Virus record (IMG/VR): IMGVR_UViG_3300024346_000089
Location: 1 to 52,634 of that record
DNA length: 52,634 nucleotides
Direction: 5' to 3' (one strand)
DNA from: a virus
The notes beneath the pieces were generated by a model. It was not told the DNA's origin. It ran no database searches and was given only the letters and a program-made list of their open reading frames with translations. Below are positions 25,501-33,535 of the stretch, piece after piece. The translations under genes and the position numbers were made by a program. Every line of letters begins with the position of its first letter. Within the stretch, counting starts at the first letter, position 1.

Positions 25501-28323
25501 TCTCTTGAGGAGAGCAGTGGCATACCTCGTGGGTTTTCAAAACTTACACCAGAAGGCGAGTATGAACCATTGCGGGCAGGGGACATGCGCGGCTTTGTTG
25601 AATCAATACTGAGTGCTGGAGTAGAAAAAACCAAACCGTTCAAGGGTCGTGCGTCTGCTCGTAGTCACGGCAAAAAAATGAGAGACGACCTAATGGCAAC
25701 TGCTACGCCAATGGAAATTTCTGCTATGGAAAAGACCATGCCAGAGCGCATGGATGGAAGAATTCTCACGAGTCCTGCACATGTTTCATATTCGGTTGCC
25801 GAAAGCGCAAAAATACGAAAAGGTTTGGCTTCAGGTAAAACATTTGATAAGCGCATTGAGGAAGATATTGCTCCACTTCTTAGCGTTATGGACAGACACA
25901 CGCTTGACGACGACTACACGGTGATGATGGATATGGACATACCAGGCCGTGAGGGGTTGGTTGCTGGCTCTTCGGTTGAAGTATCCAACATGTTCAGGGG
26001 AATTATTGCTGACCAAAAAACTGTGCTAACCCCAACTCGTGAAGAGTCTGGAACGAGGATGGTCCTCATGTTGCCTCGCGGAACCAGCGCAATCCCAGAT
26101 GAAGATTTCATACCTGGAAGAAACAAAGAAAAATCTTATTCAGCGCTACTCATGCCCCCTGGGAAAATTGAAGTCGTTGGTCGTCAGGATGATGGAACCA
26201 TTGTCGCGCGTCTAGTTGAGCAGGCAAGTCCAAACGAAGTGCTTTCTAGCATGCGTGGGCCGTTGGAAGAAATTATTGCAAATCCAAACATTTCCGCATC
26301 ACGCAAGATGGAAGCGCAAAAGGCTATTAATGCAATTGACGCTGCACGCTCAATCAACCTTCCAGTGGGCAAGCGCGGAGATGACCGAGTTGCGCGAATG
26401 TCATCAGTTGGGCTGTCATCTGCAAAAGACCGAATTGGAGCAAAGTCGCATAAGTACTTTGATGACGCATTGAAACAGGTTGAGGAAGCAGCATCAACTT
26501 GGCAAGGCATGAATCCATCAACAAAAAATGCAATCAAGTATGGAACCACAATCGCAATGACCGCTTCGTCTGCATGGCTTGGAAGAAAGAACACAAAAAT
26601 ATCCAACTGGATGGACGATTTTGACGAGCACGAAATTGACTTCGCAGAAGAACTGCTAAATGTCTGGGATGCTGGCGGACCAACTTTGACTGCTCATACA
26701 ATTGCAAGTACGAAAAACATGATTTACCAGGCCCAAGACAGATTTGAGAAATCTGGAATGAGGGGTTCTGATTTCCGCGCACAAGTTGATGACATGTTTA
26801 ACGGAATTAAAAAAGACATTACTGAAAAATTGGCTAACGGCAACCGTCGCTTGGGGGAAATGTCAACCAAACTACGAACCGACTTTATGGAAAAAATAGA
26901 TAGGGCTCTTTCTTCATTGAAAAAAGAAAAAGTTGACGCTGGCGAAGTAGTTGAAATAGAGAGAGACCTTGGTCGCGGGCTCGCCAGTCGTCGTGGGTAT
27001 TCAACAAACACGCCAAGCACAAAACCTCCAACTGGACTGGCTTCGCAAAAACACCCAGGCATCAAGCGACTCGCAAATGTGGTTCCATTGAGGGCTGAAA
27101 AAGAAGGTGCCGCAGATACTGACGAACTTGACACGGTTAAAGTTTCTTCATTATTAAAGGATGAAATACTTACCGACATATTTGATATGGCAGAGGACAC
27201 GGCGCCTCCGACTACCGCCAAATGGATAAAGTTAAGGAAAGAAGCACTCGCAAAACCAGGCGAAAAAATTGGTTATCAGGATAAAGAGGTATTGGCAAGC
27301 GAAGCCAAGCGAATGGTTTCAGCGCATATTGGGGATGCCTTATCGGAACAGTTCACTATTGAAGAACTTTCAGAAGCAGGAAAATATCAAGAAAGTGATA
27401 TGTTGCCAAGTTATGTTGATACAAATATTTTCCAAACTATTTCCGACATTGTTGATTCATACAAGAATGGGAATGGTGAGCCAGTAACTTTTTGGTATGT
27501 TCCAGAAACTGGGACAATTGAGAAAGTGCGGTTCCGCGGAACAGACGGTGAGTACGAACCATACACTTCTGACTACATTGAATTTTCTTACCCAAGCGAT
27601 GAAGGCAATAAAGCACTGTATGACTTTGCAGCATCAACATTGGTAAAACAGTGGCAAATAACATCAAATGATTCAAATGTCACAAGCCTAAGAGTCCAAG
27701 ATGTTGCGCGCGAAATTTTTGAATTAAATGATTCGCTTGGTTGGCGTCTAAGCACTCGTCTCACCAATCGCGAATCGGCAGTTTTAAATCCAGAAGAGCA
27801 TGTTTCTCTTCCGATATCTGATGCTCAAAAGAAATTGCTCACGGTATTCCTAAACGCTCAGTATGCTCAAACTCAAGAGTATTTAAACAAAAAGGGAATT
27901 AAGAAATTGACAGTTTATAGAGGTTTTACTGATGATGCGCTTGAATACTCACTAAGCAATAATGGCAACTTCCCCGAAGATGGTATAACTGACGCAGAAC
28001 TTGAACTTAGGCCACTGTCATCGTTCAGTGTTGACCCAGGCATTGCTTGGGCTTTTGGGCAACTGGTAATTGAATCTGAAATTGACGCCAAAGATATAAT
28101 TGCACTTCCGCTGACGGGAAGTGGATGCTTGAATGAATCCGAAGTTATTGTTCTGGGAAGAAGCGGGTTGACTGGAACAATTAGGGCAAAACAAGATTTT
28201 GCCAAGAGAATGGCTGAGATTCAAGCAGCAAAGACGAGCGCTGCGCAATTAGCCGAACTAGACAAGTTCGCTGAAGATTTGTCTGATATTCCGCCACCAC
28301 CAGATTGGACTACCGATTTCTAA
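22600..28323 (+). CDS. Giant polydomain protein: metallopeptidase-like HELTH motif and C-terminal ADP-ribosyltransferase
   Basis: A 1907-residue protein, started at the ATG at 22600 because GGAG lies 9 nt before it. The in-frame TTG at 22588 lies upstream of that site. A Cys module CPPG(x6)FTD(x3)SNC occupies residues 196-214. HELTH at 687-691 (FQHELTHAQQYA) is an HExxH zinc-peptidase signature. Two GLAS sequences (1460-1463 and 1479-1482) sit in a Pro/Ser/Thr linker. The C-terminal ~400 residues hold an R-S-E ADP-ribosyltransferase: R1774 in VYRGF, S1808-F-S1810, and E1846-S-E1848 before VIVLG. Such enzymes move ADP-ribose from NAD+ to a target protein. The gene lies between protease and capsid; the next gene starts inside its stop codon (TAATG). 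Confidence 0.85.
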   Translation: MTGKSLRLTRMLVSKKFAPPKSADERALEFLASKKEIVSKSFDAELSVKALGKNTGKKPPSADNKEKRKKGKGPNKRFGLAVFDPNAKKKTGQIFIPWIAQWGRTGSDEYPNFGWIDPIKELKPNQTNARIFQASEKKKNGVSVTYSDVVRNPRTGEFDTKSLGRTIGQLVPGGEIATRAASALGLWQDSAGKLRCPPGVPAANQFTDSSGSNCFDITEGMASRLLRSAINSNLSLMDDMSLLNEAISFERVVPIDGRTTRYPEKRYDSLYDIVRGLASSKPRAEYSDGKRTVWLPTDDTDLIDEAGVEGFKPTGRVDAPASTRPIIKVDAVPEEPKSADDLIGPDSLPISRIDAKSFAEEVRARVIDAHPDITPEELDRIVMLAEQKARMTDALNGRIDVALQLMKDLGIDVDPSSPQSVSAGFMRAMDELSKSGWDINFENTLWTDVDRTLSREEQVAQHHANVLNMIVQNMVKDPEGTLEARDASVVKRLWAGLSKKKKEEAVRNATMAYLNGDAPETLKTDLEKALHRNMAHRMNNYLAAEHGFMLGMLAEHKMNPGKAELLKRVGVMDPMDPRNEGLEAMVIPDADGQISMLWNPLGMILADNPPAPRNPKAWRLYGTSGSGLEVSKIAEVKKAVDSATKMAMLNDMLGGDVFDAIKTHGYMGDIAKKHGGSIGHAMFVFQHELTHAQQYAMVMYMISHDKKGRRITTLSNVELAKLADDIITGNFPGLTMEMLFADEKAMAAVHGKVGVVMDSMVREGMSGIYPRMHLETMHILNKIMGLKDDDRPGFISDLEDRFATLRERAGFDKDLTPDEQMELKILNHAIGTIRGIDEFDDEQLQNSVRTQRALMFAESAAELNAARAMGIIDPTDEKVTAALAHLDAPMDKVAKEVVAVKESKKRKWLERLVGAVEMYDELKNSEWSLEQASSGDEPLTINLVRRKRWREGSEMVVSESVAELFTVSLEESSGIPRGFSKLTPEGEYEPLRAGDMRGFVESILSAGVEKTKPFKGRASARSHGKKMRDDLMATATPMEISAMEKTMPERMDGRILTSPAHVSYSVAESAKIRKGLASGKTFDKRIEEDIAPLLSVMDRHTLDDDYTVMMDMDIPGREGLVAGSSVEVSNMFRGIIADQKTVLTPTREESGTRMVLMLPRGTSAIPDEDFIPGRNKEKSYSALLMPPGKIEVVGRQDDGTIVARLVEQASPNEVLSSMRGPLEEIIANPNISASRKMEAQKAINAIDAARSINLPVGKRGDDRVARMSSVGLSSAKDRIGAKSHKYFDDALKQVEEAASTWQGMNPSTKNAIKYGTTIAMTASSAWLGRKNTKISNWMDDFDEHEIDFAEELLNVWDAGGPTLTAHTIASTKNMIYQAQDRFEKSGMRGSDFRAQVDDMFNGIKKDITEKLANGNRRLGEMSTKLRTDFMEKIDRALSSLKKEKVDAGEVVEIERDLGRGLASRRGYSTNTPSTKPPTGLASQKHPGIKRLANVVPLRAEKEGAADTDELDTVKVSSLLKDEILTDIFDMAEDTAPPTTAKWIKLRKEALAKPGEKIGYQDKEVLASEAKRMVSAHIGDALSEQFTIEELSEAGKYQESDMLPSYVDTNIFQTISDIVDSYKNGNGEPVTFWYVPETGTIEKVRFRGTDGEYEPYTSDYIEFSYPSDEGNKALYDFAASTLVKQWQITSNDSNVTSLRVQDVAREIFELNDSLGWRLSTRLTNRESAVLNPEEHVSLPISDAQKKLLTVFLNAQYAQTQEYLNKKGIKKLTVYRGFTDDALEYSLSNNGNFPEDGITDAELELRPLSSFSVDPGIAWAFGQLVIESEIDAKDIIALPLTGSGCLNESEVIVLGRSGLTGTIRAKQDFAKRMAEIQAAKTSAAQLAELDKFAEDLSDIPPPPDWTTDF

Positions 28324-28616
28324 TGAAAATAAGAATTGACAACGGACAAGATAATTCAGACTGGATTAAGGCCAATGCTTTTGATTTCCCTGGAATTAAA
28401 ACGCTTAAACAATTTTACAAGCATTTCAATATTCCAGAAAAAGAACCAGAAAAATCCAAGGCAATGCGACACCTAGCAACCATGAGTTGGGTGAATGTTG
28501 CACCAGACGAGATTCGTCAAGAGTTGATGAAATACGCACCAGGCACGCCAGAGCCGTGGGAAAGCGTGTCAAACTATAGGTTGAGCCGTCGCCTAAAAGA
28601 GCAGGATAAGAAGTGA
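28323..28616 (+). CDS. Small hypothetical partner of the ADP-ribosyltransferase protein
   Basis: A 97-residue protein whose ATG overlaps the stop codon of the giant upstream gene, and whose own stop overlaps the GTG of the next giant gene. It is charged and mostly helical (KTLKQFYKHFNIPEKEPEKS; ESVSNYRLSRRLKEQDKK). Tight coupling to a toxin-like gene suggests a chaperone, adaptor or immunity protein. No family is recognised. Confidence 0.6.
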   Translation: MKIRIDNGQDNSDWIKANAFDFPGIKTLKQFYKHFNIPEKEPEKSKAMRHLATMSWVNVAPDEIRQELMKYAPGTPEPWESVSNYRLSRRLKEQDKK

Positions 28617-31600
28617 AATCCGTACTTGTTGGAAAACTTGACAACAAAAAGTTGTACTACATCATTGACGCTGATGAAACACGCAGCGATGGTGTTCTTG
28701 TTGACGACCTCGGTAAAAAAGAATTGATTAACTTCTGGCAGTTTGTGCGCAACGAGCCACGAGTAAAGCGAATGATGAATAGCGATTTCCACAAATTCTT
28801 GTGGCAGGACTCGCAAAATCAAAGAGAAAAAGCGCTTTGGAACAATGTTTTTATTGCCAAAGCCTTCCTGCCAGATGACGAATTACTGCAAACCGTACCC
28901 ATCAAAGATGACATTCTTGGTCGCAAATCAGTGCTTCACGGGTTGATGAACAGGGCTCTTGACTTTGACATTACAAGGCGCTCAAATACCGTTGAAGAGA
29001 AAGCAGTACGGGGAAGACTCGGTTCAGCGATTGGTCGTGCTTTTAAGCCAAAACGCAGCACGGGGAAAAAGTTCGTCCGTCGCTCAATGGAAGAGATTGA
29101 GGGTGTTCTAGACCCTCGCAAGCGTCGCGACTCCGATGGCGACGGAATGATTTTTGACGGCACATCACGAGAGATGCCAGACCCAGCAAGAGCAGCCAGC
29201 ACGGCACCAACAGGGTTTGCGAATACCTTTACGAGTGCCACCATGGATTCTCAATTGCCAGATGTTGACGCCCCATTAATCAGTGTTGACTCAAGGAAAA
29301 AAAGAGTTGTATCGCAAATGCGTGGAATTTCTGCTGGTACTGGGGTGCCAGCAACTCTAAAAGATATAAGTGATTTTATGCGTGAGAAATTTGCTTCCGC
29401 ATTTGGCTTTAAGAAAATAAAAGAAAAACTAAACGACCATGAGGCAGAGGCATTTGCACATTGGAACAACGGAATTGTTCCAAAAACTGCTGCTGAAGCG
29501 CATGAAATTCTTGCCAAGATTCACCCTACATACATAATGGACAGGCCAGCAAGGCATGACGAGTTAAAAAAACATGTTTCATTTGATTTCCTTCTGGATA
29601 AAGATGCAACAGAAGAATTGAAGTCGTGGGAAATTTCATTACTTGCTTCACATTTACTGTTTATGAAGGAAGCAGAGAATCTTCCGAATTCTCCCATCGG
29701 GCATAATTTTTACTACATGGACCTTGATAGGGCTAAAAAAGTATCGGAAAAAGTTGCAAAAGATTTGATGTCATACTTCAAAGGGGAATCCTCGCTAAAA
29801 CCGCTCCCGATGGGATACTTGGATTTAAAAATAAATTTCAATAACAGAACATACAGAGCGTCTGACCCACAAGACCTTGCAACTTTAAGACAAATTTTTA
29901 CAAGCATGTCAATCCTGACTCAATTGCAGGGTCAATCAGATGATTTTTATAACCAAATTGGTGGCTTGATTGAGTCGCAAACAAAGAGTCATCTTGGATA
30001 TCAAGATGGAGTTAGTGGGTACTGGGGATTTAATCCTGGTGCAAAAATAACCGTTTCTGGGAGTGTAGAAAAACTTTATGCTCCAAGACATATTGTCGCA
30101 TATCAGAGCAAAGACAGAGACTTGAGTGGCATCGGTCTTCCGCCAGAAGAATCCCGTAACCAAAACATTTCAATACTTGACTTACTTCGCAAGCAACAGC
30201 AGAGCGGAGACAGAATAGCGATTACTGCATGGCTTGCTGATGAAGATGAAATAACCAACAAAAAACTAGCAGCAAAAAAAGAACAACTGTCACAAGAACT
30301 TAAAAATTTAGAAAAAAAATTTAAAAATAAAGAACAAGAATTTAAAATTTCCAGCAATTCTGGAGTTTTATCTCCAGAGCAAAACATCAATATGCAAAAA
30401 GACATTATTGAACTGCGTCAAAAAATTGAAAAAATTGTATCAGAAATAGAGGAAATTGAAAAAAATATTGATGTTGACACACCAGAGCGCAGAAAAGAAA
30501 AAGCAAAGGCGCTTTCAGAAATCCTCACACTAAACACCGCCCATCACGAGCATGGCCATGGGCATGAAAACCTAGCAATGTACAACGATGTTGAAAAATC
30601 CGTACTAGCACGAAGAGACGAACGAATTCTTGAACTGAAGGCAAAGGGGAGTGGAATCACTGGCGATGAAAGGCAAGAGTTGAATATCCTGTCATCGGCA
30701 ACCGACCATCGCGAATTATGGAATTGGTATCTTTTTGACCAAATGGAAAATGGTCCAGAAGAAGTTTTTGAGGAAACATTTAATGCTGCATTGCAGGAAA
30801 TCTCTGCATATGGTTTTGCTGAAAGATATGAAACTCTTTTTACGATTGACCCACTTGAGCAGGGCGTAATTGACGGGTTCCAGGGCGCCGTTCGCACCCG
30901 CCTACTATATGCCAAGAGAGACTTGGCTGGCTCCCTCACTTTAACTAGACAAAATATTCTTTTGCTGCAAAGACGAAGCGATTCCCAATCAATTCAAATG
31001 CTTAATGACATGAAGGACACGGAAAAACAACTTGTAGAAGATATTAAAAATATTGATATCGTACTGGGCGATTTTGATAAAGCAACAGATACATTAAAAT
31101 CACAGCCTTTATTTGACCCAAAAACTCGCTCAACCATAAAAGTCTCTGAAGAACAAAAAAATAAATTTAACAAAGTCCTTGAGGGTTACGCACAAATTCT
31201 TGAAGACATGCCAGACAGGGCAATTGATATCAGGCCAGGAACCGAGAGGGGAAAGAAACTTGCCGCCATAATCAGGAGGGCAAAAGTAGAGAACGATGAA
31301 CTCACTGTTGGTGATGTCGTTGAAATAATTAGTGCTGGCCGTGTTCTGGTAACGACAAATGTAGGAAGTGGTGCAAGATTCATAACAATTGGACAAAATA
31401 GAGACTTGGCTCCAACCACCCCAGAGGGCTTTAGTTATTACGGTTCAGCCATAGATGGACTTACGCAAAATATGGGGCAATTAGCAGTAATTAAAGATTT
31501 GATGGACAATGGTCTATCGGAACTACTCGGCGAAGATAGCGAAGAAAATGCAATGCTCAAAAGAGCGGTTCAGTCAATGGGAATGACGGCACGAGGAGGA

Positions 31601-32431
31601 CAATTGCAGACTAGTGCATTTATTCCAAACGACCTCGGCTTTATTCAAGACATGGAGACTGGTGCATCTCGCGCTTCGGAAGACATGGAAGATTTTGACC
31701 CTCACGCAATAGTTTCATATTTAAACAGTCTTTTTGATTTTAATAATGCTTTCCCAGGTGGTAGAAATCCGAGCACATCTCCGCACGATGGTTCAGTTTT
31801 GATGGTTGGAAATGGTCAATATCTTGAACTTGATAATTTTGTTGCAGCCCTATACGGAGATGCCGACTTGCTAGAGAAAGCAAGAACCAAATCGTGGGGT
31901 GAACTATGGGAATCACTTACTCCAGAGCAAAAAATAGTTGTTCGTAAAGCAATTGCAAAAGATTCAAGACGCTATATGGGAATGAGGTTTGACTCATATC
32001 CAACTGAATTCCGTGGACAGGTGCTTTACGAGCGTATTAGTCAGCAATTTAGCCTTGACAACCTGAGCCCAGAAGAAAAATCTTTAATGAAGGCAATAGT
32101 TAGAAAAATGGCTGTTGCTGGTGGAGAATCGTATGTTGAAAAAGGATATCGCACTCCAGTGCCAGTCCCCATTAGCGGGATTGATGTACTTTCATTTTTA
32201 GGGAACTATGGACAAAGAGAACTTGCCTCAGAACTCAACTCGGCTCTTAAATCTGGGATGAATATACTTGGTGGTCAATCGCTTACGCCAGAAGAAAAAT
32301 CAGCGCTAACGAAATATGCCACCTGGCTTCTTCATGGTTCACGAACCGATTTGGAACAATCAGTAAAATCAGAAAATCATATTTTTATTGACAATAAAAG
32401 AACGGTGGTCGGAACAAGATGGACAAGGTAA
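28613..32431 (+). CDS. Giant polydomain protein with DGDG module and HExxH metallopeptidase-like motif
   Basis: A 1272-residue protein starting with GTG. Residues ~1-110 form a small N-terminal domain. Residues ~131-190 carry the shared module: GRLGSAIGRAF, basic residues, EGVLDPRKRRD, then D173-S-D-G-D-G-M-I-F-D-G-T184 and REMPDP. A long coiled coil (KKEQLSQELKNLEKKF ..., ~545-630) precedes H645-E-H-G-H649 in a His-rich stretch, fitting HExxH zinc ligands, with downstream Glu-rich EEVFEETFNAALQE as possible third ligand. The C-terminal ~500 residues are helical and unrecognised. AT-rich, Lys-rich codons in the coiled-coil part differ from the neighbours, which may indicate separate origin. 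Confidence 0.75.
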   Translation: MKSVLVGKLDNKKLYYIIDADETRSDGVLVDDLGKKELINFWQFVRNEPRVKRMMNSDFHKFLWQDSQNQREKALWNNVFIAKAFLPDDELLQTVPIKDDILGRKSVLHGLMNRALDFDITRRSNTVEEKAVRGRLGSAIGRAFKPKRSTGKKFVRRSMEEIEGVLDPRKRRDSDGDGMIFDGTSREMPDPARAASTAPTGFANTFTSATMDSQLPDVDAPLISVDSRKKRVVSQMRGISAGTGVPATLKDISDFMREKFASAFGFKKIKEKLNDHEAEAFAHWNNGIVPKTAAEAHEILAKIHPTYIMDRPARHDELKKHVSFDFLLDKDATEELKSWEISLLASHLLFMKEAENLPNSPIGHNFYYMDLDRAKKVSEKVAKDLMSYFKGESSLKPLPMGYLDLKINFNNRTYRASDPQDLATLRQIFTSMSILTQLQGQSDDFYNQIGGLIESQTKSHLGYQDGVSGYWGFNPGAKITVSGSVEKLYAPRHIVAYQSKDRDLSGIGLPPEESRNQNISILDLLRKQQQSGDRIAITAWLADEDEITNKKLAAKKEQLSQELKNLEKKFKNKEQEFKISSNSGVLSPEQNINMQKDIIELRQKIEKIVSEIEEIEKNIDVDTPERRKEKAKALSEILTLNTAHHEHGHGHENLAMYNDVEKSVLARRDERILELKAKGSGITGDERQELNILSSATDHRELWNWYLFDQMENGPEEVFEETFNAALQEISAYGFAERYETLFTIDPLEQGVIDGFQGAVRTRLLYAKRDLAGSLTLTRQNILLLQRRSDSQSIQMLNDMKDTEKQLVEDIKNIDIVLGDFDKATDTLKSQPLFDPKTRSTIKVSEEQKNKFNKVLEGYAQILEDMPDRAIDIRPGTERGKKLAAIIRRAKVENDELTVGDVVEIISAGRVLVTTNVGSGARFITIGQNRDLAPTTPEGFSYYGSAIDGLTQNMGQLAVIKDLMDNGLSELLGEDSEENAMLKRAVQSMGMTARGGQLQTSAFIPNDLGFIQDMETGASRASEDMEDFDPHAIVSYLNSLFDFNNAFPGGRNPSTSPHDGSVLMVGNGQYLELDNFVAALYGDADLLEKARTKSWGELWESLTPEQKIVVRKAIAKDSRRYMGMRFDSYPTEFRGQVLYERISQQFSLDNLSPEEKSLMKAIVRKMAVAGGESYVEKGYRTPVPVPISGIDVLSFLGNYGQRELASELNSALKSGMNILGGQSLTPEEKSALTKYATWLLHGSRTDLEQSVKSENHIFIDNKRTVVGTRWTR

Positions 32432-32904
32432 ATACCGACAAGATAAAAGGTTATGACGACCTACCAGTATGGCAACAAAAATGGATAAGGATTTTTGGCG
32501 CTCCATGGCCAGCAACAAACAAAGAGAAAGATGGAATGTCAATATTTATTGGCAATCTACGCAAATTTGTTGATGGTTCAGATATCTATGAAGGCAAGAG
32601 GAGGGAGATGCAGGCAGGGGTTGAGACATCTATTCTGCAAAGCGCTCCTAAATCAATAGGTAGAGATGAGGCATTTGCAAAACTGGTATTCTTGGATGAA
32701 AGAGACATTGAGGTTTATGAAATGTGGAATGATGGAAGCATTATTCCAACCAAAGATTTCATGGACTGGATTAGACCAGGTCTTGAAAAGTATGCAAAAG
32801 AAGGACCCCGTAAGCCAAAGCAGGCTCCAACAATGGAACAACTGCGTAAACAGGTTTTAGCCAAAAAGAAAATACGAGAGAAGCAAAAAAACAATGAGCA
32901 ATGA
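32419..32904 (+). CDS. Small hypothetical partner of the second giant protein
   Basis: A 161-residue protein overlapping the previous gene by 13 bp and the next by 11 bp. It contains an aromatic N-terminal segment (DLPVWQQKWIRIFGAPWP) and a basic C-terminal tail rich in Lys and Gln. No known domain. As with the 97-residue gene upstream, its place directly after a giant ORF suggests a dedicated partner. Confidence 0.6.
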   Translation: MDKVNTDKIKGYDDLPVWQQKWIRIFGAPWPATNKEKDGMSIFIGNLRKFVDGSDIYEGKRREMQAGVETSILQSAPKSIGRDEAFAKLVFLDERDIEVYEMWNDGSIIPTKDFMDWIRPGLEKYAKEGPRKPKQAPTMEQLRKQVLAKKKIREKQKNNEQ

Positions 32905-33520
32905 GCAACAAAAGGCAGACCCACTTGGCGGGATAATCCCTCAAGAGCGTGTTACTGGTGACATTCTCAAAGGACGCGGCCCTCGTCGTGGGAACCTTGA
33001 AAGGCTCTTGCGTTATTGGCGCCCAATTATGAAAAAGCCTGGTGGTTTCCGTCGTTGTCGCGTAATACTCGCAGACCATCCAGAACTTTACCCGCTTGAA
33101 AATATTTGCGCATGGCTGCACCACGAAACGACTGGTCTTTGGCCAAACGAGGGTTGCCATCACCCAGACATGAAAAACTGCAAAGGCAAACTGAAGAAGT
33201 TAACCAATTGGAGCGATGCGGACTTTGTTCGCCGTCTTTCAAGGCCAATCAATGCTCCAGGAAAACTTGGCGGCAAGAGCGCGTACGAAGACGATGTTTT
33301 CTTTGCACCAAGCGAGTGGCGCGAATACGAGAGCAAGTCAAATCCAGTAGTAACTCAGGAAGACCTTTCGCATGCAATGAAGGTGCTCGCCGACTTTGTT
33401 GAGATGGAACCAGATTTCTCCGACTATCTTCGTGATAACGACAACTGGGAAACCGAAGGCGAGTCACTGGATGGGAAGATGATGACCGCTCCATACTCTC
33501 CAACAAAGTGCTGCGACTAG
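32894..33520 (+). CDS. Conserved-looking hypothetical protein with His/Cys cluster
   Basis: A 208-residue protein. Its best-ordered region is residues ~28-100: a basic GPRRGNLERLLRYWRPIMKK helix, FRRCRVILADHPEL, and NICAWLHHETTGLWPNEGCHHPDMKNC, which clusters His and Cys residues that could bind metal. Similar proteins are, as I recall, frequent near capsid genes of actinobacterial phages, but no function is known. Compact overlap with the previous gene places it in the same operon. Confidence 0.6.
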   Translation: MSNEQQKADPLGGIIPQERVTGDILKGRGPRRGNLERLLRYWRPIMKKPGGFRRCRVILADHPELYPLENICAWLHHETTGLWPNEGCHHPDMKNCKGKLKKLTNWSDADFVRRLSRPINAPGKLGGKSAYEDDVFFAPSEWREYESKSNPVVTQEDLSHAMKVLADFVEMEPDFSDYLRDNDNWETEGESLDGKMMTAPYSPTKCCD

Positions 33521-33535
33521 ATACGGAATATTTAA

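Noticed and set aside
19041-27221. Long minus-strand ORFs (80-165 residues) opposite the giant genes
   Set aside because: They mirror long plus-strand ORFs with recognisable domains, have Ser/Leu-rich shadow composition, and lack ribosome-binding sites.
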